A stretch of DNA of 24,468 nt from Fonticula alba (Eukaryota; Opisthokonta; Rotosphaerida; Fonticulaceae), in contig NW_009242974.1 in the NCBI RefSeq assembly GCF_000388065.1, positions 115,394 through 139,861 on the forward strand, in the 5' to 3' direction. The notes under the pieces were generated by a model. That model saw only the letters and a list, made by a program, of their open reading frames with translations, was not told where the DNA came from and ran no database searches. The position numbers and the translations under genes were made by a program. Positions within the stretch are counted from its first letter, which is position 1. Each line of letters starts with the position of its first letter. This document shows positions 8,849 to 19,000 of this stretch, piece after piece.

Positions 8849-9559
8849 CATGCTCCCTACGTTCTCCGCCTCTCTGTCCGCCCGTCCCTTGTCGCCAGCG
8901 AGAGCCGGGCCGAACACCACCCCCACAGAGCTGGCAGCCGGGTGGCGGATGAGCAGCCGAGCAAAGGCGCCGGCCGAGGGGGCGGGGGAGGGTGGACGCG
9001 CCTGCCGGGGCAAGGTGGCATTTCAGGCGCGCACACACACACACACACACACGAGAGCGCCCCCGCCCACCGAAAACCATTGACCTGGCCTCCTGGGTCT
9101 TGGGCGTGAGAGTGGCCGCGGCGTGCTCGTGGACGCCGGTTTCCCCGGGGGCGCGCATGTGCAAGAGCGTGCACGCGCGTGCGTGTGTGCTTGACAGCCA
9201 CTAGGCCGGCCGGGGAGCCTGGGCAGGCGCGAACCCGTTCAATCGCAGTTCGGCCCAATCCCCGGATACCACCCCCCCTCCCCCTCTGAAGTCCGGGACC
9301 CCTAGTTTCTTGGCGTCTCTCTTGGCCGGTGGCGTAACCCCTCTTTTTGCTCCGTTGGACTCTGCCCCCGCGCCTGCCTGCACGCGTTTTCTCCCGGAGG
9401 AGAGGGTGGCCTACTCCCGAGGAGAGCGGGAGGGGGGGCGGGGGAGGGACAAGGGTGGGAACGGCCCCCTGGCCTGTGCTAGCCATCGCGGCGCGGCCTG
9501 GGCCCTTTTTTTCGGCCCCCGCCCTCCTCGCCCGCGGTCCCGTATCCCCGGAACAGCAC

Positions 9560-10391
9560 TGTCCGACTTATTGCTTCCTCCTCCTCCCCTCTCCTTCCTC
9601 TCTCTCTCTCTCTCTGCCTTCCTCGCTCCGGTCTTTGCCGTACATAGCCACTCCCCCCCCCCCCGCCCACCCTCTCTTCTTGCCCCCTTCGGCCGCTCTG
9701 CCGCGCATCAGCCGGCTCCTCCCCCCTTGCATTCTTTCTCTCCCTGGTTCTTCCCCTCTCCGCCTCGCGCCGTCTTCTCCCCTCCCTCTCACGTTTGTCT
9801 CTGCCCGCTTGCTCCCTCCTTGCTCCTTCCTGACCGTCAAACCCTTCCCCCCCCCCCTCCCTCCTCCCTGTGACCTGCTCTTCCTTCGCTCCATCGCGCT
9901 TCCATGCACATCTTCTCGACCCCTCCCTCCCCTCCCCACTCCCTCGTTCTCTTCCCCCTCCCCCCCTCGCTCCCCTCCACTGCCCGTTGGTCCCGTGTCT
10001 CGACCCGTGCATGTACGGTCCATCCTCCCCTCTCCTCCTCTGCGCACATCACCCTCATTGCTTCGCACCACCAAAGCCTTCTCGCTATCCCTGTGAGTCT
10101 CGCAATTACGCCCTCCTTCCATGTTGTCTCATTTATTTTGGCCCCCCTCCTCCCCCCTCCCTGATTCCCGCCCTTTCCCCTCCCCTAACCTTCCCGCCGA
10201 ATGTGGCACCCATCCTGCTGTCTTGCTTCCTCCTTTCCTCGCCTCCCCCGCTCCCCGTGGTCTCTCCTCTCGGTATGTGCCCATCCTCCCTCCCCCACCA
10301 TGGCGCTCGCGTGCGTCCACCTCCCCCTCCCCCCCCCAAACTAACTCCCCTTCGCCTTTAGCCCTGCTCCCTCCGCCTCCCCATACCACAG
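9560..10391 (+). other. Long pyrimidine-rich tract ending in a candidate leader-intron acceptor
   Basis: The plus strand is overwhelmingly C and T for roughly 830 bases, dense in CCCTCC, TCTCTC and C-runs, then ends CCATACCACAG at 10391, only 18 nt before the NOT1 ATG. This looks like a 5' UTR intron with an oversized polypyrimidine tract, or a pyrimidine-rich leader. A GTACGG at 10014 and a GTGCGT at 9179 match the local donor style but neither can be confirmed without transcript data. Confidence 0.35.
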
Positions 10392-10409
10392 GGATATCCT
10401 TCGCCCGTC

Positions 10410-13400
10410 ATGTCCTTGCATCCCGGCCGCGCCTACGCGTCCTCCGCTCCCGCGGCCGATCCCTTCCCCCTCGGGTCATCCTCTCGCGCGGCGCCTCCCC
10501 CCCCTCCCCCTCCTGGCGGCGGCGGTGCCACCATCGCCGACTACATTGCCTCCATCTCGGCCAACAAATCGATTGTCCCTCCTCCCGGGACTTTCTACTC
10601 CTCGGACTCCTTTTTCCGACCCGTGGCCTTCAGTCCGCCGAGCTCCTTCATCCACCGGCAGATCTCCTGGTGTGTCCAGCACCTGTTCTCTGCCTCTGAC
10701 TTCGAGCTCCGCAAGCCGGCTCCGTCCGCCTCGCCGTCGCGCTCGCCCGCCCCGGCAACCAGCCAATCGGAGGCCTTCCTCCTGGCCCCCACTTCCGTCG
10801 TCAAGGCCCCCCTCGAGAGGGTGCGATTCTGAGTCCCCCCCCTCTCTCTCTCTCATTCTTTCTTTCTCTCTCTTTCTTTCTCTCTCTTTCTTTCTCTCTC
10901 TTTCTTTCTCTCTCTTTCTTTCTCTCTCTTTCTTTCTCTCTCTTTCTTTCTCTCTCTTTTTTTTCTCTCTCCCTCCCTCCCTCCCTCCCTCCCTCCCTCC
11001 CCCTCTCCCTCTCTCCCTCCCCTTTACACAGACTCCCATGCTGATCACCTTCCCTTCTCGTGAATCACTCCCGCCCCCCTGGCGCTTCAGTTGATCAGCC
11101 TCGGTGGCACTGCGGCATTCGAGTTCTACCTGGGCGCCCTCTTTGACGCGATCGACTTCGGGTCCCTTGACCTGCTCTTTTCCTCGGGGTTCTCGCCCTC
11201 CAGTAAGGACATCCCAAGCAGCCTTCAGCAGGCACTTGCTTCCAATCCCTCTCTCTATCGTCAGCTGGCGCTCTGTTGGCTTCTCGGTCAAGAGCTTTCC
11301 ATCCTCCTTTCGCAGTCCTTCCGCTCCGGCATCGTCCTTCGCCTGCTCGAGTCTCGCTTGCTGCCGCGCTTCCACCACCCAGCCGGCTCCACTTCATCGT
11401 CTGCCACCAGCACCGTCTCCACCGACGGCGTTCCCTCCAAGACCGGCTCCTCCAGTCCACCGTCATCGGTCACGACAGCCGCTCCCTGCCTCCCGGCCAC
11501 AAGTCTCCCCCGACTGTCGCCCGTCTTCGCCCTTGTCCGGCACGCGTTCCTCCTTTTCCGTGGTGACGCCCTCTCGTGCTTGCTTCTCGGCACCGTTCTC
11601 GCCGGGTCACCAAGCTTCCTCCGGTCGGCCGCCTTCTCCGCCAACCAAGCCCTGCCCCCGTCTCAGCCGGGAGCCCATCCATCTGCCGCCGGTTCCGCCC
11701 CAGGTGCCACTGCCTCCGGTGTTGCCCCTTCGTCGGCCGCCAACGCCACCACTGCTTCGGGATCCCCTGGCCTTCGGCAAATCGATTCCGGTCGTGTTCT
11801 CTCTAATCTCGGCCACGAGCTTGTTCGCGTCTACCTGGCCCACGGCATCGGCCTGGTCATCAGCCACTTCGATCCCTCGGACCGATCTGCCTCCCTCCCC
11901 TCGGAGCAGGACGACCCCGCAGCCACTTCCATCGCCTTGAGCCCGGATCTCGGCCGCTTCTTCCACACGCCCGTCTCTTCGGTCACCCCGGGTGCCGTTC
12001 ACGAGATCCTCCAGTTCCTCCACGCCCAAGCCCACCTTAGCTTCCGCGTGCACGGCCTCATCCTCACCGAGACGTGCGGCTTCCCGTCTTGCCGATCCCC
12101 TGCCTGTGCCCCGGCTTGCTCCTCCCTCCCCCCCCCCTCCCCTCGTCAGCCAAGCTAACACCTTTGTCCTTCCCTTCCCTTCCCCCCCCCTCCCTCTCCC
12201 TCTGTCGCCCCCACCACGAGCAGCCAAATCCTATTCGCCCATCTCCGGCATCATCTCCTGCCCGACTGCTCGCCCTTCCTCTATCCGCTGATCTACGCGA
12301 TTGACGGGCTCCTGTCGATTTCGCTGCTCCGCTCTCCCGCCTCGGCCCCCCTCCCCCAGGACCTTCCGCAGTTCTCCAACGAGGTCATTTCCCCGATGTA
12401 CAGCCATCCGAGCAAGCTCGACCCGGCCCCGGCCCCGGCCCCGGCCCCCGGGGCGGATCGCACTGCTGTTAGCTCGTTCTTCGGCGGCGGGGCCTCCCCC
12501 GGGAGCGCCTCCCTGGCCCTGTACATGAGCGAGTTCGGCACTTCCTGCGTGGCCACCCTGGCCACCGCCTATGCCCTGCTCCAGTCGTATGTCATCATCT
12601 GTGCCAACATGGACCCGGCCAGTCCGCCCGACGCGGCCGAGCTGCCGGCCCTCCTCTCGCGCTACATCACCGACGCCCACATCTCGGACGCCATCACCAT
12701 GATGGTGCACACGGTGCAAACCGCCCGGACAGGGTCCTTCCACATTCAGGCCACCTCCTGGCCGGCGCTCATCCAGCCGGATGCCGCGGCCGCGGCCGCC
12801 GCCACCACCATGGCGGCCCCCTCCCAGCCGGCCGCTGCTGCCAGCGCCGCGGCCACCTCGGCGCCCGCCGCCCCGGGGGCAGGGGGCTCCAAGCCGGAGA
12901 CCGACTCGTCGCCGGTGGTCCTGGCCACGGCGGCCGCTGTTGCCGCGGCCACCGGCCAGGCCGTGCCCACGCCGATTGTTGCGCGGTCCATCGACTCCGA
13001 GGTGCCGGGGGGGCTCCTGCGCGCCATGTCCGCCGATCGCCCGGGCGCCTCCGGGCGATGCTGGAACATCGGGAACTTCCTTCGCGCCGCCCTGCAGCTG
13101 GTGTGTTCCGCGGGTTTTCTTGCTCCCCTCTCCTGGCCCCGTTCCCTTCCCCATTCTCCTTCTTCCTTCTCCCCCCCCCCCCTGGTCAAAAGGCCACCGG
13201 CCCGATGTTTAGCTGACCCATGCCCGCTGGCCAAGATCCCGACCCTGAGCCCGGAGGTCATCCTCCGGTCGCTTGACCGGCCGGACCTCTTCCCCCCGGA
13301 GTACACCCCATCGATCCTGACGGCGGATCTGCTCTTCGAGGCCACCGTTGCCCTGGGCTTCCCGCAGTACTCGCTGATCCGCTTTGTCCTGATGCCGCGT

Positions 13401-13499
13401 GCGAATCTGCGCTTCACCCCGGCCGCCGCCACCACCGCCGCTGCCCCCGCCACCGCTTCGAACGCCGCCGCGGCCGCCGCGGCCGCCGCCGGGCCCCCT

Positions 13500-13530
<31 letters not shown>

Positions 13531-14067
13531 ACGAGGCTCCGGCCACCGCGGCTGCCGCCGTGCCCTGGGTCAATCCGCTGCCTCAGCTGCAGCTCCTGTC
13601 GACCTTGATCGGCTTTGGGTCGCATGTGTTCCTGGACCCGGCGCACGGCTTGCACTCGGTCTTCCTGGACGCCTCCGGCAAGAGCATCATGCCCCCGTCG
13701 GTTGTCGACTCGCTGAAGACCGTGACCGCATCGGCCTCGGTGTCCGTTGGCAAGGTCGCCTCGCCGGAGCTTGCCCGCGCCTTCCAGGCTGCCTACAGCT
13801 ATCGGGAAATCCTCCACCTGTTCCTGGCCTTGGATCAGTTGAAGGACAAGACCGTGTCCTCCCTCTGTCGGTCGATGCTTGGCGAGGCGTTCAATGCCAC
13901 GAGCTCGCTGCTGCTGCTGAGCATCGCCTCTCTGAATGTGCGCCCGGTGTCTCCGCCACTCCTTTTTTCTTCGGCTGCTCTCTCCCGCTCGCTCGCTCGC
14001 CCCCGGGGTGGCCTTCTCGCTGACTCCATCTCCTTGCTCCTCTGCCTCTGTCTCCGGCTCTCTCCCC

Positions 14068-14103
<36 letters not shown>

Positions 14104-16013
14104 TCGCAGTTCAAGGAGATGTTCCTCGCCAACAAGATCGTCCCGGATCTCTTCTCGCAGATGGTCAATGCCCTGCTCTTTATGGCCATCAATCTGCCGC
14201 ATGACAGCCTCCCCTACTTCCCCGGGGTGGGCCCCTTCGCGTCGTATCTCCTGCGTGCCATCTGGCACCTGAACCCGGAGGCTATGGTGTCGCTGCTGGT
14301 TTTGCTGCACCGCCAGTCGCCGGAGTATGTGGAGATCCTGATGACCCTCTTCTTTGGGCACATTCTCCAGGGCGACCCGGCGCAGATCCTCCGCCCGGCG
14401 GTGGCCAGCCCCACCGATCGGCCACAGGAGGGGCCCGATGCCGGGGCCGGCCCGGCCGCCCCCGGGACGGATGGCAGCGCGCCCAGCGCCGGTGCCTCCG
14501 CCGGCGGTTCATCCACCCCGGCCGGCGGGCCCGGCGCCGCGGCCATGGCCGGCGATGGCGGCCCGGACACCCGGGCCCATGAGCTCCCGCCCTTTGTCCG
14601 GCTGCGCTCCATCCACACGGTCACCCTGGGGTTCATCCTGGACCTGGCGATCGCGGCCTCTTCCAACAATTGGGCCCTCCCCGAGGGGGATGGGTCCCTT
14701 TCTTCCTGGCTCTCGGTGCAGGTTGGCCACTATGGGGAGATCTTCCTGACGGCCATCTTCGAGTACATCCAGGCCCGCTGGTCGCTGGTGGAGCTGAAGT
14801 CTCCCACCCTTTCGGTGGTTCTCCTGTCGCAGCTGTTCTTCGTTTTGCTGTCCAGCACTGATGCCTTCCGGGAGGTGCTGGCCGGTGGCGGCCCGGCCGC
14901 CGGGGCCGCATCCGCCAGTGGGTCCCCCACGGTTGCCCCTCACAGCCTGAACCCCCCACTGCCCGAGTCGGTCAGCCTGCCGGTTCAATTGCAGAACCAG
15001 GTCATCGACTTGCACAAGCGCTGCTGCCAGATCTACCCGCAGCTGGCGCACCCGACCCCCTCCGGGGCCATTGTGGCCAAGTTCCCGGCCGCCGGGGCGG
15101 CGAATCTCCACCTGCAGCCGATCCAGCCGCACTTCTTCTCGCGCTTTGCCCCGGCCAATGACCTGGTCCGCCAGGCGATCGACCGTTTGCGGCAGTTCTA
15201 CAACGGCAAGGTGACCCTCCTGGTGCTGATCGATGAGCTGCGCCAGCTGCGTGACTCCCAGCAGCCGGACAAGGTCAAGTATGCGGAGACCATTGTCCAG
15301 TGTGCCATCGACGACACGGAGCACATTGCCATCTGCCCAAACAATGAGCTGATCCTCTTTGGCCGGCTTTTCGGCCAGCTGATCCTGCACCAGCTGGTTC
15401 CCAAGGAGTCCTTCGCCATGTCCATGACCTATGTCAAGGCTTCCTTCTCCTTCAAGCCGCTGCAGCGCCGCTTCCGCTTCGGCCTGCTGGCCCTGCTGGA
15501 GTTTATGCCCATTCTCGAGCACTACCCGGAGTACTGCCGCGAGCTGTACCAATTCGAGTCCCTGCGGCAGGAGTGCCCGCGCAAGTTGAGCGCCCTCCTC
15601 CATCGGGTGATCAGCCGGCACTTTGAGGGGGACGTCCTGGCCGGGGTGGGGGCGCTGCCTCCCGGGGCCGGGGGTGCCGGGGGCGATGCCTCCGACGAGC
15701 GGTCGGATGGCGAGCCGGAATCCCCGGACTCCGATGTGCCGGACTCCGATGATGAGCGCCAGCGTGTGGCTCTCCAGCGGCAGCAGCTCCAGCAGCACAC
15801 CACCCACCATCAGATGCTGCAGGCGCAGCAGCAGCAGCAGCAGCAGCAGCAACATCACCAGCAGCTGCTGCAGCAGCAGCAGGCCGCAGCAGCGGCCGCG
15901 GCCGCGGCCGCCGGCCACCCGCATATGCAGCACTTCCACCACCACCAGCAGCAGCAGCCCCCGGCCGCGGGGGCCCCCCTGACTCATATGCACCTTCACA
16001 TGCAGCAGGCGGC

Positions 16014-16045
<32 letters not shown>

Positions 16046-19000
16046 CGGCCCAGCACATGCACACCCACCACCAGGCCCAGGCCCAGCGCCACCTCATCCA
16101 CCAGCAGCAGCACGCCGCCCAGTATCAGCAGCAGGCCCAGTATCACGAGCACCAGCTTCAGCTGCAGGCCCAGCAGCAGCAGCAGCAGCACGCCCAGGCC
16201 CAGCAGCAGCTGCACCACCTCCAGGCCCAGCAGGCCCAGGCCTCGGGCAGTGGCGCCAAGGATGCCGAGGTGAAGTCCCCCTCCGGGTCGTCTTCCGCTT
16301 CTTCCTCCTCCTCCTCGGCCCCGGCTGCCGCCGAGCATGGGGCCACCGCCTCGGCCGGGCTCGATGCCGGAGCCGGCCCCGGCGGCATGCCCTACCATGT
16401 TCCGCCGGAGCCGGTGCGCGAGCGGATCGACTTCATCCTCAACAACATCACCGCTTCCAATACCGCCTCCTCGGCCCACGACACCCTGGACCTGCTGCAT
16501 CGGGGGCTCCAGGCGGCCGCCCTGGCTGGCGGGGACTTCCCGGACAAGCATGCCGGGGCCGACCTGCTGGCTGCCCGGCCGGACACCTACTACCTGTGGT
16601 TCTGCAACCACCTGATGGAGACCCGCATCATCAAGGAGCCCAACTTCCACCCCGTGTTCCTGGCCCTGATCGAGGCCATGGGCGTGGAGGCCATCGATCA
16701 GACCCTGCTCCTTGTGACATACAGCACCATTCGCGCGCTGCTGGCCGATGGCGACTCCTCGTCCACGACGTCCTCCTCGGTGCGGACTGGGCTCTCCAAG
16801 CTCGGGTCCTGGCTCGGGCGCATCACCATCGGCCGGAACCGGCCGATCCTGCACAAGCACCTGGTCATCAAGGATGTCCTGCTGGATGCCATCCGCGACA
16901 AGCGCCTGCACCTGGCCATGCCCTTCGTTTGCAAGACCCTGGCCTTCTCGAAGGACTCGCTGGTACGTGCCATTGTGCCTGCTTCCTTGTTTGTCGAGGC
17001 CCACCTGCCTCTTTTCCTCGCCTCCCCCTGGCGCTGACGGTTCGGCTTTCTCCCCTCCGCTTCCTTCCCCTGCCCCTTCCCCCCCCCCTCCCGCACCCCG
17101 TCGCCTTGCCTCCTCCCCTGGGCCCGTAGGCCTTCCGCCCGAGCAGCCCCTGGACCATGGCCATCCTGCGCTTGCTCGGGGAGATTCTCCTGGAGAAGGA
17201 CCTCCGCATGAATATCTCCTTCGAGATTGAGGTCCTCTTCAAGGAGCTGGACCAGCGGTCGATCACCCCCTCCAACATCCTCAGCTCCCAGGACTTCCTG
17301 TCTGGCGGCCTCGGCAGCCGGACCGGCGGGCGCCATGCCCCGCGCCGTGCTCTTGGCCAATCGCGCGATCTCAACGAGGCCAGCGTCATTGTGGCCGATG
17401 CCGCCACCGCGGCCGCCGTCGACGCGGCGGCCCTCGTGGCGGCGGCCCTGTCCACCCCGGGCCGAGGTGCCACGGCTCCCCCCTCGAGCGAGGAGGCCGG
17501 CCCTGCCGGGGCATCGGCCTCGGGCGCCGGCCAGCATCCGTCGCATCCTGGCGGCCAGCAGTCCCTGCAGCACCAGGGAGCCGCCGCCGGGCATCATGGC
17601 CCCGGCGGGCAGCACCCCTCGACCGATGGCGGCCTGGCCGACCCGGCGGCTGGCCTGCTTGAGGGGGGTGGCGCCGACGACTCGGCGGCCGGGCGTCGTG
17701 CCCTCTCCGACGGGTCGGCCGTCGATCCGGGCATCGAGATCACCCAGGCCCAGGAGCTCATGCAGACGCGCGAGCACTTCCGTGCCATTGTCTCGGAGGC
17801 GATTGACGAGTGCGTGCCTGGCCCTTTAGGTCGACTGCCATCCCCGCTTCTTCTTCTTCTTCTTCTTCTTTTTTTCTTGTCATGCGTGGCCGCTTTCCTT
17901 TCCCCCACTCTCTCTCTTCGCCATCGACTGTCGCTCACATCCTGCTTCTCCGCCTGTCTTCCCCCCTCCCCCTGTCTCGGCTCGCGCCGTGTCTTCCTCT
18001 CTCTCTCTCTCTCTCTCTCTCTCCCCCCCCCCCGCCCCTCGCAGTGCTGCGGCCGACTTCATCGAGAAGAACATGCGCCAGCTGAGCAATGTCGCATGCA
18101 TCAGCGCCGAGATGCTGGTCTCCAAGGACTTCGCCGCCGAGACCGACGACCGGTCCATCCACTCCAGCGCCCTGGCCATGGGCCGGGCTCTGGCTGCTTC
18201 GCTGATCGTGGCCAGCAAGGAGACCCTCCGCCGGCTGATCACCACCCACTTGAACACCAAGATCGCCGCCTACCAGGGCGAGGCCCATGCCGGGGCCGCG
18301 CACCTGACCCCGAAGCAAATCCGCCTCCTGACGCAGTATGCCACCAGCGACACGACCGTCGAGCAGGTGGCCTACTACATCACGCAGTTCAGCTCCAACC
18401 AGGTGGACCGTGTCCTGCTGGAGCTGCTCCAGCGCCGGCGCCAGTGCTCGCTCAATGCGGCCGGCAGCCCGCCCGATGGCAAGGTTCCCTTCGATCTGGA
18501 CGCCCTCAAGGCGGCCAACCACTACTCCGATCACATTCCCCGGTCGCTGTTGCCCGGGTCGGTGGAGCTTTCGGCCGCCGGCCCCTACCTCAAGGTGTAT
18601 TCGGACTTTTCGGAGATGCCGCTCCAGCTGCATGAGCATGGTGCGCGCTTGGCCCCGGCCGTGGGCCCGGCCTCCGACGTGCCCCCGGTGGCCGAGGCGG
18701 TGGCCCCGGCCGCCGATGCCTCGGGCGCCCATCCCCCCCAGGCCCCGGGCGCCGGTGCTGCCGGGCCATACAAGCAGCTGCCTGCTTCCGGCCCGGCCAC
18801 CGCCGGGGTGGTGGCGCCGCCGGCGGCCGATCCCCGCGCCGGCGGCCCTGCCATCACGCCGGAGATCCTCATCACCAATGTCTTCCAGCAGTTTATCGCC
18901 GATGTGGGCACCATTTCCGGGCCGGTGTTCCCGCTGAAGCACATCAAGGAGGACCCGACGCACCCGCTGGTTGCGCTTGGTACGCCATTTTCTCTCCCCC

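Larger units (their letters stand above)
7569..10409. other. Gene-free divergent intergenic region between TM9SF and NOT1
   Basis: About 2.8 kb with no protein I can support. It should hold the promoters and leaders of both flanking genes. Contents in order: G20 run (7710-7729), AAAAGG-type purine patch (7950-7982), telobox-like AAACCCTAA with an adjacent TTCAAACGG (8322-8345), a less GC-rich unique patch (8400-8540), alternating CG (8618-8636), G25-A-G27 (8796-8848), CA repeat (about 9032-9052), and an almost purely pyrimidine stretch (about 9560-10390) ending in a CACAG just before the NOT1 start. Confidence 0.6.

Noticed and set aside
1651-9052. Short tandem repeats as a CRISPR array or transposon ends
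   Set aside because: They are simple CA, CG, G or CT repeats without spacers, inverted termini, target-site duplications or transposase-like frames.
9347-10096. 249-codon frame in the pyrimidine tract
   Set aside because: Composed of Pro, Ser and Leu because the strand is only C and T; all three plus frames look alike, a mark of compositional bias.
14509-17004. 831-codon open frame antisense to NOT1
   Set aside because: It mirrors the codon pattern of NOT1 exon 5, is interrupted in no conserved way, resembles no family, and long antisense frames are expected in such GC-rich coding DNA.
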